64,000 bases of DNA from Zhouia amylolytica (GCF_900116365.1 NZ_FPAG01000004.1:171935-235934); one strand, 5' to 3'. Positions 33,856-43,112 are shown, numbered from the stretch's first letter. The notes: generated by a model not told the origin, from the letters alone. A program made the numbers and translations.

Positions 33856-34620
33856 TTAAAAATCTTTAATCAGGCGAAGGTCATTTTTGGGAATCCATCC
33901 TGTTTTTCCATCAGCTATTCTTATTTTATTCCAATCACCTAAGCCCTCAATTACATTCACCTTTGTTCCCTCATGTAGGGTGAAAATATCATTACTTCTA
34001 TTGTTTGGCTCAGATTTAATAATCGTTTCTTCAGCAAATATTATAGCCGGGTTGCTTTTCTTCGCATTTAAGTGTTGATGATAGGCTGCTGAAATAGAGG
34101 TAACTGCTAAAATCATAGAAATTATGCTGACGATGAAATATAATTTTTTCTTGCCCTTATATGATGAAAAATAATATATCAAGAAAGAAATGGTAAATGA
34201 TGCCATTAAAATAATGGCAAAAATGCTCCAGCTTTTAGAAGTAAATACCCCTATTGTCCTTTCAATTAAATTAGAAATTGCCGACTTGGGAATAGTTTCA
34301 ATGGAGTCGATCGTCATGTTTTTAGCAAACTGTAGATTGTTTTGGATATTCTCGTCTTTTGGAGACAACAACAATGCTTTTTCGTAATAATAGATACTCG
34401 GAGCAACCTCATTTAACTTGTAATATGCGTTCCCTATATTAAAATATACAGATGATGAATGAAATCCGTTATCTATAATTTCCATATAGGTGTTAATAGA
34501 TTCCTGAAATTTACCTTGATTGTACAGTTGTACAGCCGTGTCAAATAATTTTTCATTTCCACTTTGAGAAAAGGAAAATAGAGATAAACATAAAATTAGA
34601 AAGCTAAGGGTCTTTTTCAT
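33856..34620 (-). CDS. batE: BatE: TPR and SH3-like domain protein
   Basis: A 254-aa exported protein: a signal peptide (SFLILCLSLFSFSQSG), then two TPR repeats (about 25-90: YNQGKFQESINTYMEIIDNG; YKLNEVAPSIYYYEKALLLSP), two closely spaced transmembrane helices (about 133-180), and a C-terminal SH3-like domain (about 190-250, KSEPNNRSNDIFTLHEGTKVNVIEG). This is the usual composition of BatE. It is the last gene of the Bat operon, 1 bp after batD. Bat proteins have been tied to aerotolerance and envelope stability in Bacteroides, but the biochemical role is unsettled. Confidence 0.85.
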   Translation of the reverse strand: MKKTLSFLILCLSLFSFSQSGNEKLFDTAVQLYNQGKFQESINTYMEIIDNGFHSSSVYFNIGNAYYKLNEVAPSIYYYEKALLLSPKDENIQNNLQFAKNMTIDSIETIPKSAISNLIERTIGVFTSKSWSIFAIILMASFTISFLIYYFSSYKGKKKLYFIVSIISMILAVTSISAAYHQHLNAKKSNPAIIFAEETIIKSEPNNRSNDIFTLHEGTKVNVIEGLGDWNKIRIADGKTGWIPKNDLRLIKDF

Positions 34621-34621
34621 A

Positions 34622-36391
34622 CTATACTTTTACCTGTTTATCGATTAGAGATATAGTGTTCGCTGCTTTATCATAGTCTTGCTGCATCGTAACAACACTT
34701 GTTGGTGTGTATCTTGCAAGTTCACAGCTGTTTAATATTGAAATAAAGGATGTTATAACAGTTTCATCTACCTTGTTTGTCCTTAACAGGTCTGTGATTT
34801 TTTCTTTAGAAAAGTCGGATGTTTCTATTTTTAACTGGGCTTTCAGGTAATTGTGCAATGCTCGTTCCATAGCCTCGTAAAACGATTCCTTGTCACCTAA
34901 ATTCTTTTTGGCTTCAGAAAGATACTTTTTAGCTAACTTATTCGCTTTTCTTCTTTTGGTTCCTTCAATATCAGCTTCCAGTGCCTTCTTCTTTTTTCCT
35001 ATAATTATAAAAAGAGGAATAAGTAACAGAGGGCCAAAAAAGAGGATATAGAATGCCTTGGAACCAAAAAACGTTTGATTTTCAATCGGTTGTAAATTTG
35101 GTGTGAGTTTTAGAAATTTAAAACTTGAATCAACGCTGTTTACAACTTGTTTTTCAGGCTGATTATTTTCTGTTATGACATCATCATCGCTGGTGGGTCC
35201 TTCATAAACATTAATGATATGCTCAGGAGATGTTAGTGTTTTATACCTTTCAAGTTTTGGGTCAAAATATGAAAAAGAAATAGTTGGTATTTGGAACTTG
35301 CCCTTGTATTGAGGGACAACGGTATAGTCATCAGTAATTTTACCTTGCATACCACTTATGTTAGTTGAAACATTGGATTTAAACTCCGGTTCATATACTT
35401 CAACTGAACTTGGAAGTTTTAGCTTAGGTAAGTCAAATAATTTGAGATTACCCCTCCCAGAAACTTCAATCTTAGCCTCAAGTGATTCTCCAGCTTTTAA
35501 GTCTGTTTTAGAAGGAACTACATTAAAGTCGAAACTACCTACGGCTCCAGTGAAACCTTCCGGTTTGCCATTGTCTGGTAGTGGCTTAACTCTAATGGTA
35601 CGAGAACCGGCTGCAATGGTCTTGTGGGCTTGCTTATAAACCCTGCCTCCGAATATATCTTGTTTGTTGGTAGGAACATCCACTGTAACATCCAATGTTA
35701 GGGGCTCAATTTCTAAGGCACCTGTTTTTTGAGGATATACTACCACCTTTTTCAGAATTACATAACGATAGGCTTTTCCTTTATAAGTGCCATTTTCTAC
35801 CTTCCATCGCTTTATTTCCATGTTCTGAGACCAGAAATTATTATATGTTGGATTGTCTATTGGCCTAAAATCAGATACGCTGATTTTTGGACTAACATAT
35901 AATTTATACAGAATGCTTACAGCCTCATTAAGATATGGGTTGGGATTGGATATTTCAGCAACTAAATGTAGGTTTTCATCTGCTATGTCATCTGCTCCTT
36001 TTGGTGCATTAGGATTATCTACTGCCGCAGTTACTTGTATTGTTATCGGTACTGTTTTGTAAGTTTGGCTGTCAATTTCTATGACAGCTTGTTTTATGGT
36101 AAATGTTCCCTTTTTTTTCGGAGCAAGTATATAAGAATATGTTTTAGAAAAACTTCGTTTGCCGTTTATCCATGATTGACTAACACTTTGGCTAGGCCCC
36201 ATTAGAACTCTAAAGTTTTCAAAGTTGGGAGGAACAAAGTTGTCTCCGTCTTTATTCATTTCGAAGTCTATTCGTAACCTTTCATTAAGACCTAATTGTT
36301 CTTTACTCACCTTGGCCTCAAAAGTTACTTCATCTTGAGCATACCCTAGGGTAGTTATGATTAAGAATATGTATATAATATGCCTTTTCAT
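34622..36391 (-). CDS. batD: BatD (oxygen-tolerance protein)
   Basis: A 589-aa exported protein. A signal peptide ends ...TLGYAQDEV. Long beta-sandwich repeats follow (EVTFEAKVSKEQLGLNERLRIDFEM; VSKTDLKAGESLEAKIEV), as in the BatD family, which resemble surface or secreted beta-rich domains. A single transmembrane helix (about 455-475, FYILFFGPLLLIPLFIII) precedes a cytoplasmic helical region. It probably sits in the inner membrane with its bulk in the periplasm, next to the vWA proteins BatA and BatB. Confidence 0.88.
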   Translation of the reverse strand: MKRHIIYIFLIITTLGYAQDEVTFEAKVSKEQLGLNERLRIDFEMNKDGDNFVPPNFENFRVLMGPSQSVSQSWINGKRSFSKTYSYILAPKKKGTFTIKQAVIEIDSQTYKTVPITIQVTAAVDNPNAPKGADDIADENLHLVAEISNPNPYLNEAVSILYKLYVSPKISVSDFRPIDNPTYNNFWSQNMEIKRWKVENGTYKGKAYRYVILKKVVVYPQKTGALEIEPLTLDVTVDVPTNKQDIFGGRVYKQAHKTIAAGSRTIRVKPLPDNGKPEGFTGAVGSFDFNVVPSKTDLKAGESLEAKIEVSGRGNLKLFDLPKLKLPSSVEVYEPEFKSNVSTNISGMQGKITDDYTVVPQYKGKFQIPTISFSYFDPKLERYKTLTSPEHIINVYEGPTSDDDVITENNQPEKQVVNSVDSSFKFLKLTPNLQPIENQTFFGSKAFYILFFGPLLLIPLFIIIGKKKKALEADIEGTKRRKANKLAKKYLSEAKKNLGDKESFYEAMERALHNYLKAQLKIETSDFSKEKITDLLRTNKVDETVITSFISILNSCELARYTPTSVVTMQQDYDKAANTISLIDKQVKV

Positions 36392-36419
36392 TAAGTCTTG
36401 TTATTTAAAGGGGGTAAAC

Positions 36420-37283
36420 TTACCAGTCTTTCGCGTTTTTAGCTGGTTTTCCTTTTACTTTTTTTCCGTTTATTTTTTCTTGAACCTTTTTTTCTTCATT
36501 ACTCATCGCTTCTAAAATGTTTTTTATTTGTTGCGGTGAGAGTTGATTAGGTCGAGGCGGTTGTTGTTTAGGATCCTGTTGGTCTTTAGGTTGATCACCT
36601 GGTTTTGGATTTTTGTCCTCTTGATCCTTTCCTTCATCGCCTTTCTGTTCTTTGTTTTTATCAGAATTTTGATCGTTTTCTTTATTGTCTTGGTTTTGCT
36701 GATCGTTTTTATTCTGATTGTCGTCTTGGTCTTGGTCGTTCTTATTTTGTTGTTGATCTTGATTGTCTTTGTCTTTATTTTTGTCGTCGTTGTTTTTGTC
36801 GTTTTGTTTTTGTTGATCGTCTTTTTTCTTCATCTCCTTTGCCAGGGCAAGATTGTATCTTGTTTCTTCATCTGAAGGATCGTTTCTTAACGCCTCTTTA
36901 TATGCTTCAATAGCTTTATCATATTCTTTGTTTTTCATGAACACATTTCCAAGATTATGATATGCGCTATGACGTTCTTCTTTGGTCTGTGCTGTTTCGC
37001 CAGCTTGTTTGTATCTTACAAAGGCTTCACCAAAGCTATTTTCTTTGTAATAGGCATTCCCAAGATTGAATTTAGCCGCAGCATTATCGTTGCTGGCAGC
37101 AATAGCCTTTCGGTAGTTTGCTTCTGCGTCAATAAAATTATCGTCTACCAATTCTTTATTTGCATCATATGTAAGGTTGGTTGATGCCTTTAATTTTTGC
37201 TTTTGCTCCTTGATCTCTTTATTCTCTTGTGAAATCCCTACAATTGGCAATGATAATATTAGTATGTATAATAATTTCTTCAT
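36420..37283 (-). CDS. batC: BatC: TPR protein with long charged low-complexity tail
   Basis: A 287-aa exported protein with signal peptide (MKKLLYILILSLPIVGISQ), TPR repeats (about 45-145: FIDAEANYRKAIAASNDNAA; AYHNLGNVFMKNKEYDKAIE), and a run of about 100 residues (150-248) made almost only of Lys, Asp, Asn, Gln and Glu. A basic C-terminus (VQEKINGKKVKGKPAKNAKDW) follows. The TPR part is a typical BatC. The polar tail is unusually long. The gene overlaps batB by 4 bp. Confidence 0.85.
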   Translation of the reverse strand: MKKLLYILILSLPIVGISQENKEIKEQKQKLKASTNLTYDANKELVDDNFIDAEANYRKAIAASNDNAAAKFNLGNAYYKENSFGEAFVRYKQAGETAQTKEERHSAYHNLGNVFMKNKEYDKAIEAYKEALRNDPSDEETRYNLALAKEMKKKDDQQKQNDKNNDDKNKDKDNQDQQQNKNDQDQDDNQNKNDQQNQDNKENDQNSDKNKEQKGDEGKDQEDKNPKPGDQPKDQQDPKQQPPRPNQLSPQQIKNILEAMSNEEKKVQEKINGKKVKGKPAKNAKDW

Positions 37284-38320
37284 GATTCTTTTTCGTTAAA
37301 AAGATTCAGTTTTGTTAACCATGCTGTTCTTCTTTCTAAAAAGAAAATATCTATGAACAGTAAAAAGATTGCGCCTCCCAGGAACCACTGAAACTGATCC
37401 TTAAAATCAGCAAACTGTTTGGTTTCAAATTCCTTTTTATCCATTGAGTTAAGGGTGTCTGTTACGAATTCAACGGTTTCACCAGTGTTGGAACCATTAA
37501 TATATGCACCATTACCTTTGTTAGCCACTTCTTTTAAAACATCCTCATTAAGTTTGGTAATAACCACCTGACCATTTTGATCTTTTTTGTAAGATTCAAC
37601 AATGCCATTTATTTTAATGGGTATAGGACCACCTTTATTAGTTCCAACGCCAATACTGTATACCTTAATACCTTCTTCAGCGGCGCTTTCTACAGCTGCA
37701 GCGGCTCTTTCGGAGTGATCTTCACCGTCAGATACTATGAATAGTACTCTGTTGGTCTGATCTGCATCATTATAATAGGTTTTGGCTAAATCAATAGCCT
37801 CATCTATAGCTGTACCTTGTGAGGAGAGCATATTGGTGTTCATGTTTTGCAGGAACATTTTTGCTGCACCATAGTCGGTGGTAATTGGTAATTGAGGGTA
37901 AGCCTGTCCGGCGTATGCAATAATTCCAATTCGGTCTGATCCGAGATGGTTAATAATTTCGGATACAATACGTTTTGATTTCTCTAAACGATTTGGAGCT
38001 ATGTCTTCCGCAAGCATACTCTTAGATACATCAACTGCGAATACCACATCCACACCTTCTCGCTTTACCGTTTCTAATTTGGTGCCTATTTTAGGGTTAA
38101 CCAGGGCAATGCTTAAGCAGACGATAGCTAACATCAGAACAACCAGTTTCAAAATAGATTTGCTAGTAGATCTGTCAGGACTTAAACGTTTTAATAGATC
38201 GGCTTCGGCAAACTTTTTTTGCGTTCTTTTTTTCCAGAATTGTACAGCCAGAAACAGTACAAATAGCACTGGAAGTAAAAAGAGTAAATAAAAATATATT
38301 TTTTCGTCTAACTGGTACAT
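37280..38320 (-). CDS. batB: BatB: von Willebrand factor A-domain membrane protein
   Basis: A 346-aa membrane protein with two N-terminal helices (FYLLFLLPVLFVLFL; SILKLVVLMLAIVCLSIAL) and a vWA domain (about 85-300). The MIDAS motif VVFAVDVSKSMLAED (DxSxS) binds a metal and probably a partner protein. A C-terminal helix follows (WFLGGAIFLLFIDIFF). It is paralogous to BatA next to it. The 4-bp overlap with batC and 15-bp spacing to batA indicate one operon. Confidence 0.92.
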   Translation of the reverse strand: MYQLDEKIYFYLLFLLPVLFVLFLAVQFWKKRTQKKFAEADLLKRLSPDRSTSKSILKLVVLMLAIVCLSIALVNPKIGTKLETVKREGVDVVFAVDVSKSMLAEDIAPNRLEKSKRIVSEIINHLGSDRIGIIAYAGQAYPQLPITTDYGAAKMFLQNMNTNMLSSQGTAIDEAIDLAKTYYNDADQTNRVLFIVSDGEDHSERAAAAVESAAEEGIKVYSIGVGTNKGGPIPIKINGIVESYKKDQNGQVVITKLNEDVLKEVANKGNGAYINGSNTGETVEFVTDTLNSMDKKEFETKQFADFKDQFQWFLGGAIFLLFIDIFFLERRTAWLTKLNLFNEKES

Positions 38321-38335
38321 ATGTATTCTTCTAAA

Positions 38336-39337
38336 TTAAACAAAACTCCTAAACAAGGTGTTTCGTAACAAAAACTCTAATAATATCAAACCAAGGCCTA
38401 ATAGGACCAACGGCCTGAATTTTTCTTCATATTTGGTATACTTGAATTCTTCGACCTCCGTTTTTTCAAGTTTGTTAATTTCACCATAAATCTCCTCTAA
38501 CTTTTTATTATTCGTCGCCCGAAAATATCGCCCTCCTGTTTCATCAGCTATCTTTTGTAATAAGTCTTCATCGATTTCAACTTCTCGAAGACCATATTTA
38601 AAGCTACCGTCTAGATTATAGGCAATAGGAGTAAGAGCCATTCCATTGGTTCCAATTCCAATTGTATATACTTTAATTCCAAATTCTATGGCCAGGCCGG
38701 CTGCAGTTTGTGGTTCTATAAATCCAGCATTATTTACTCCATCTGTTAATAAGATAATTACTTTGCTTTTTGCTTTACTTTCTTTTAAACGATTCACGGC
38801 CGTGGCTAATCCCATACCAATAGCTGTTCCATCTTCCAGAAGACCATAGTTTACCTGTCTTAAAGCGTTTAGAACAATAGACTTGTCACTGGTTATTGGT
38901 GTTTTAGTAAAGCTTTCTCCGCTATATACCACAAGTCCTATTCTATCGCTCACACGTTCCTTTATAAAATCACTTGCTACCTCTTTTAAAGCTGAAAGTC
39001 TGTTGGGTTTTAGATCTTTAGCCAGCATACTGGACGATACGTCTATAGCCATAACAATATCGATACCTTTTGTGGTCTTAGTTCTGGATGAAATGTCTTT
39101 AGTTTGAGGTCTGGACAAAGCAACAATAAAAAATGCCAAGGCTAATAACCTTAAGATAAATATTAAGGGTTTTAGTCTTGATAAGAATGAAGAGGAGACC
39201 TTAAAACCTTTTAGTGATGAAACTTTTATGGAAGCAGTTTCTTTTTTATGCTTAAAAATATACCATATGATAGCTATCGGTAATGCTAAAAGCAACCAAA
39301 AGAAATATGGGTTTGCAAACTGAATATTTTCTAACAT
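38336..39337 (-). CDS. batA: BatA: von Willebrand factor A-domain membrane protein
   Basis: A 333-aa protein of the same plan as BatB: two N-terminal helices, a vWA domain with MIDAS motif IVMAIDVSSSMLAKD, a conserved TDGVNNAG after the central strand, and a C-terminal hydrophobic helix (PLVLLGLGLILLEFLL). The vWA domain faces the periplasm if the membrane topology is as in other Bat proteins. It directly follows the 551-aa gene with no gap. Confidence 0.93.
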   Translation of the reverse strand: MLENIQFANPYFFWLLLALPIAIIWYIFKHKKETASIKVSSLKGFKVSSSFLSRLKPLIFILRLLALAFFIVALSRPQTKDISSRTKTTKGIDIVMAIDVSSSMLAKDLKPNRLSALKEVASDFIKERVSDRIGLVVYSGESFTKTPITSDKSIVLNALRQVNYGLLEDGTAIGMGLATAVNRLKESKAKSKVIILLTDGVNNAGFIEPQTAAGLAIEFGIKVYTIGIGTNGMALTPIAYNLDGSFKYGLREVEIDEDLLQKIADETGGRYFRATNNKKLEEIYGEINKLEKTEVEEFKYTKYEEKFRPLVLLGLGLILLEFLLRNTLFRSFV

Positions 39338-40993
39338 TTAGCTTCCTGTTTTAAAATCAATTGAATTAGTAATTCGTTCTACAATCTCATCGGCATAGTT
39401 GTCGCCTTCCCGATAAACCATCATTACCTGTTGAAATCCGCCTCCTTCTGAAAAATTTAATAATATGTACTTAGCATTATGGGTGTCTTCATTATTGCCA
39501 TTATCTACTTGCATAGAGCCATATACTTTTAATCCTTTTTTGTTAGTAGGAGTGGTTATTTCTTCATCTTTTAAAATGATGTTTTTAGCTCCTTGTTTTT
39601 CCATCGATTTTATGGTAGCATCTATTGCTTTTTGAATATCAAAATCTACACCTTTTTTGTAGGTTGTGGAAGAAACCATGATATAAAAGTTGTCTATAAT
39701 ACTACCATAGTTAAAAACCTGGTTCGTACTAATCATGTTGTGGGCTTCTGCTGGAAGTTCAAGATTAACTCTTTTGAGAACTTTAGGTGTTTCAATCGAG
39801 ATAGGAGGGTATCCATATTCACTGTTAATCCAGTCGCCTTCCACTAATTCTTTGGTAGGATGACCTATTATGGTGTCTTTTACATATCCAAAACCATAAT
39901 ACCATCCAAAAGCACTAATTGTAATTCCTATAATTAATAAACTAGTGATCGTTGTAATTACAATTTTTCGCTTACGCTTTTTATTAGCCAACTCTTCAAG
40001 GTATTCTTCATTTTGAAGAAGTTCCTCCTCGGTTGGTTCAGGTAAGGCCTCTTTTGTTTTGATTACGATGTTTTCAATTACTTTACGATCTCCTTCGATT
40101 ACTGAACTTTCTGGTGTCGAGCGAGCAAACTTAACCAGGTCGGCAGTTTCTAAAACCTTCTTAAACTGAATTATAGTTTCATTGTCAATATCCAGACTTC
40201 CAGCATCTTTTAATAATTCGATTTTGTTAATGAGCTCATCAGTTGTGCTTTCCAGAGCTGTAATGTGTACGTCTTCTTCCAGATAAGAGCGCACAATATT
40301 AGTTAGTTGGGTATAATATTCTTTATATTCAGATTGAATCAAAAATTTTGATTCATCTAATTTTTTTAATTCCAGCATTGCTCTGTCATAGGGCGGTAAC
40401 AAAGCTTCTTTTTCTTCTTGAGTTAAGGGTTTTTCTCTAAAAACAAACCAGTATAAAAGTCCACCTATAATAGCTAAACCGATAAATGCATAAAAAATAT
40501 ACTTCCACCATCCCGAGTAATTTTTATCAACTTCAACTAAAGGTTTGATGTCATACATTTTTTGTTTGGTTGTGTCGACAACAACGGAAGCTACATTTAC
40601 TTTGATTGAATCAAGTAGGTATGGTTTTTTGTTAACTAAAACTGTTTGAATAGGAATGTTATAAGTCCCTGAGTCGAATTTGGTTAATGCATATTTTTTA
40701 ACCAGATTCAGTTTATCCGCAATAATAACAGAGTCAACAGGAGAAGTTTCTACAACCTCAAGTGGGGCGAAGGTTTGTCCTTCGGGAAACATCACCAGTG
40801 CACTTGTATCGGTTTCGACTTGAATCTTATATTGGATTTGTTCACCAATTTTGATAGTAGTCGAATCAATCCTGGAAGTTACCTTTGGAGTGGTTTGTGA
40901 ATATGCAGCAATAGATCCAAAACCAAAAAAGCTCAATAGGAGCCAAAGGTTAAAAAGTTTTATTTTAATAATATGTAATTTGTATACTTTCAT
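39338..40993 (-). CDS. Bat-operon protein: BatD-like beta domain, membrane helices and DcrB/PsbP-like C-terminal domain
   Basis: A 551-aa protein I recognise only by parts. A signal or N-terminal anchor (to about residue 33) is followed by a beta-rich domain resembling the BatD N-terminus (about 35-145: KVTSRIDSTTIKIGEQIQYKI). Next come a transmembrane helix (about 165-187), a helical cytoplasmic stretch (about 190-330: YYTQLTNIVRSYLEEDVHIT) and a second helix (about 344-366). The C-terminal ~180 residues contain pairs of strands and an amphipathic helix (DIQKAIDATIKSMEKQGAKN) that recall DcrB/PsbP-type domains; this last call is tentative. It lies between the DUF58 gene and batA, with 2 bp and 0 bp spacing, in the place where a BatD-like or DUF4381-like protein is often found. 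Confidence 0.7.
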   Translation of the reverse strand: MKVYKLHIIKIKLFNLWLLLSFFGFGSIAAYSQTTPKVTSRIDSTTIKIGEQIQYKIQVETDTSALVMFPEGQTFAPLEVVETSPVDSVIIADKLNLVKKYALTKFDSGTYNIPIQTVLVNKKPYLLDSIKVNVASVVVDTTKQKMYDIKPLVEVDKNYSGWWKYIFYAFIGLAIIGGLLYWFVFREKPLTQEEKEALLPPYDRAMLELKKLDESKFLIQSEYKEYYTQLTNIVRSYLEEDVHITALESTTDELINKIELLKDAGSLDIDNETIIQFKKVLETADLVKFARSTPESSVIEGDRKVIENIVIKTKEALPEPTEEELLQNEEYLEELANKKRKRKIVITTITSLLIIGITISAFGWYYGFGYVKDTIIGHPTKELVEGDWINSEYGYPPISIETPKVLKRVNLELPAEAHNMISTNQVFNYGSIIDNFYIMVSSTTYKKGVDFDIQKAIDATIKSMEKQGAKNIILKDEEITTPTNKKGLKVYGSMQVDNGNNEDTHNAKYILLNFSEGGGFQQVMMVYREGDNYADEIVERITNSIDFKTGS

Positions 40994-40995
40994 TC

Positions 40996-41862
40996 TTATC
41001 CACGTTGCTTAAAATAACCTAACAACTTTTTTACATAGCTTTCATCAACACGGCAGCTTAAAACGCCACAGCCGCTTTTGGTAAAGGCATTTTTAAAATA
41101 GGCTTTTCGGCCTTGGTAAAACTTTGAATATTCTTTTCTGACAGATTTAGATTGAGTATTAACCAGCATAAGTTCACCGGTTTCTGCATCCTCCATCCTA
41201 ACCATTCCTATATTTGGAATTTCTTCTTCACGTTTATCAAAAACCCTGATCCCGGTTACATCATGTTTTCTTCCAACAATCCTCAATGTATGTTGATAGT
41301 CATCAGTCATAAAATCTGAAAGAATAAATGTAATTGCCTTCTTTTTAATTACGCTTGATAGAAAACGAAGTGCTTCTGAGAGGTCTGTTTTTTTGCTTCT
41401 AGGCTCAAATTCGATAAGTTCACGTATGATTCTTAAAATATGAGACCTTCCTTTTTTTGGAGGGATAAAGAGTTCGATTTCATCGGAAAAAAGAATTAAT
41501 CCAACCTTGTCGTTATTCTGCATTGCTGAAAAGGCCAGGGTGGCTGAAATTTCAGTTAATACTTCTTTTTTAAACTGATTGGAGGTTCCGAAGAATTCAG
41601 AACCAGATACATCAACCATGAGCATCATAGTGAGTTCACGTTCTTCCTCAAACACTTTAACGTAGGGTTCATTGTATCGAGCTGTTACATTCCAGTCGAT
41701 TGCACGAACATCGTCACCATAAGTGTATTGACGAACCTCACTAAACGTCATTCCACGCCCCTTGAAGGTTGAGTGGTACTCACCTCCAAAGACATGGTCG
41801 CTTAAACGACGTGTTTTAATTTCAATTTTCCTTACTTTTTTTAATAGCTCTTTGGTATCCAT
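40996..41862 (-). CDS. DUF58 domain protein (vWA-like) of the Bat operon
   Basis: A 288-aa soluble protein with the DUF58 motif GRGMTFSEVRQYTYGDDVRAIDWN near residue 37-60 (seen as GMTFSEVRQYTYGD and VRAIDWNVTAR). A vWA-like core follows, with the degenerate MIDAS motif MLMVDVSGSEFFG. There is no signal peptide. DUF58 proteins usually pair with a MoxR ATPase, and here moxR lies upstream on the same strand with a 94-bp gap that contains a palindromic repeat. The likely role is to work with MoxR on the vWA proteins of this operon (inference). Confidence 0.92.
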   Translation of the reverse strand: MDTKELLKKVRKIEIKTRRLSDHVFGGEYHSTFKGRGMTFSEVRQYTYGDDVRAIDWNVTARYNEPYVKVFEEERELTMMLMVDVSGSEFFGTSNQFKKEVLTEISATLAFSAMQNNDKVGLILFSDEIELFIPPKKGRSHILRIIRELIEFEPRSKKTDLSEALRFLSSVIKKKAITFILSDFMTDDYQHTLRIVGRKHDVTGIRVFDKREEEIPNIGMVRMEDAETGELMLVNTQSKSVRKEYSKFYQGRKAYFKNAFTKSGCGVLSCRVDESYVKKLLGYFKQRG

Positions 41863-41869
41863 CTTTGCA

Positions 41870-41948
41870 TGTCATTCCGTCTCTAAAGACGTAATCTATT
41901 AGTGCTTCATTTGGGTTGGTTAGATTCCTGATGTTCTCAGGAATGACA
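41870..41948. repeat. palindromic REP/MITE-like element between moxR and the DUF58 gene
   Basis: A 79-bp element bounded by inverted TGTCATTCC (41870-41878) and GGAATGACA (41940-41948). Inside are the smaller hairpins CGTCT/AGACG (41879-41892) and ATTCCTGA/TCAGGAAT (41923-41943), together able to form a branched structure. The interior GTAATCTATTAGTG recalls short palindromic repeats of the CATTCC...GGAATG type found dispersed in many bacterial genomes. It lies inside an operon and may act in mRNA processing. Confidence 0.7.
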
Positions 41949-41956
41949 ACAATCGA

Positions 41957-42964
41957 CTATGGTACTTCTACCTCGTTTACAATTTTATTAACGATGTCAA
42001 CGGAACTGATGTTTTCTGCTTCAGCTTCATATGTGATTCCAATTCTATGACGGAGTACATCATGAACAACTGCTCTAACGTCTTCAGGAATAACATAGCC
42101 TCTTCTTTTGATAAAAGCATAGCATTTAGCTGCAGTTGCTAAATTAATACTTCCACGTGGAGAGGCACCAAAACTAATCAAAGGTTTTAAGTCTGCAAGG
42201 TTATACTTTTCCGGATAACGGGTTGCGAAAATAATATCTAAAATATATTTTTCAATCTTCTCATCCATATAGACTTCCCTTACTGCTTGTTGTGCATTTA
42301 AAATTTGTTCTAATGAAACCACTTGTTTGACATTTTCAAAAGCTCCTTTTAAATTCTGTCGAACAATCAACTGTTCTTCATTAAGTTTAGGGTAGTCAAT
42401 AACTACTTTTAACATAAATCGATCGACCTGTGCTTCGGGTAAAGGGTACGTTCCTTCTTGTTCAACAGGGTTTTGGGTCGCCATTACTAAAAATGGTTTA
42501 TCTAATTTGAAGGTTTCGTCACCGATGGTAACTTGTTTTTCCTGCATAGCTTCCAGGAGTGCAGATTGTACTTTCGCAGGAGCACGATTAATTTCATCAG
42601 CCAAAACGAAGTTTGCGAAAATTGGTCCTTTTTTTATAGAGAAATCATTTTCTTTGATATTGTAAATCATAGTTCCTACCACATCTGCAGGAAGCAAATC
42701 AGGGGTAAACTGAATACGGCTAAAAGAACCGTGAACAGCTTTTGATAAAGTGTTTATGGCAAGGGTTTTTGCCAGACCCGGAACACCTTCTAATAAAATG
42801 TGTCCTTGTCCAAGAAGACCAATTAACAAACGCTCTACCATTTGCTTTTGTCCAACGATTACTTTATTTATTTCTAAAGTAAGAGCTTCAATAAAGGCGC
42901 TTTCCTGAGCAATTTTTTCGTTAATAACACTAATATCAATAGTACTGTTTTCTTCCATCTTCAA
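41957..42964 (-). CDS. moxR: MoxR-family AAA+ ATPase
   Basis: A 335-aa AAA+ protein: Walker A LLEGVPGLAKT near residue 60, Walker B VLADEINRAP near 120, sensor-1 LVMATQNPVEQEGTYPLPEAQ near 160, and sensor-2 region ASPRGSINL near 273. MoxR ATPases act as chaperones that activate or assemble partners bearing vWA domains, which are encoded downstream (DUF58, BatA, BatB). It is the first gene of the Bat operon. The final ATG codon choice (MKMEEN vs MEEN) changes only two residues. Confidence 0.95.
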   Translation of the reverse strand: MKMEENSTIDISVINEKIAQESAFIEALTLEINKVIVGQKQMVERLLIGLLGQGHILLEGVPGLAKTLAINTLSKAVHGSFSRIQFTPDLLPADVVGTMIYNIKENDFSIKKGPIFANFVLADEINRAPAKVQSALLEAMQEKQVTIGDETFKLDKPFLVMATQNPVEQEGTYPLPEAQVDRFMLKVVIDYPKLNEEQLIVRQNLKGAFENVKQVVSLEQILNAQQAVREVYMDEKIEKYILDIIFATRYPEKYNLADLKPLISFGASPRGSINLATAAKCYAFIKRRGYVIPEDVRAVVHDVLRHRIGITYEAEAENISSVDIVNKIVNEVEVP

Positions 42965-43051
42965 GTTTATTTTTGAGGCGTTAATTTAATACGCTTATTA
43001 ATTGAATGCAAATTGAAAATTTATTTACTGTCCTGCTGTTAACGATTGGTT

Positions 43052-43089
43052 AAAAAATAAAAGAGCAACCCTTTGATAGGCTGCTCTTT
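43052..43089 (-). terminator. terminator of the DUF4382 lipoprotein gene
   Basis: On the minus strand AAAGAGCAGCC pairs imperfectly with GGTTGCTCTTT (43088-43061), then a T-rich tail TTTATTTTTTA (43060-43052). It lies 24 bp after the stop codon. Confidence 0.8.
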
Positions 43090-43112
43090 ACAAAAAATTA
43101 TGAATTATTAAC

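Noticed and set aside
36543..36913. Plus-strand hydrophobic reading frames opposite batC
   Set aside because: They are the antisense of the Lys/Asp/Asn/Gln tail of BatC; the strange Phe/Val/Leu composition follows from complementing those codons, and no start region supports them.
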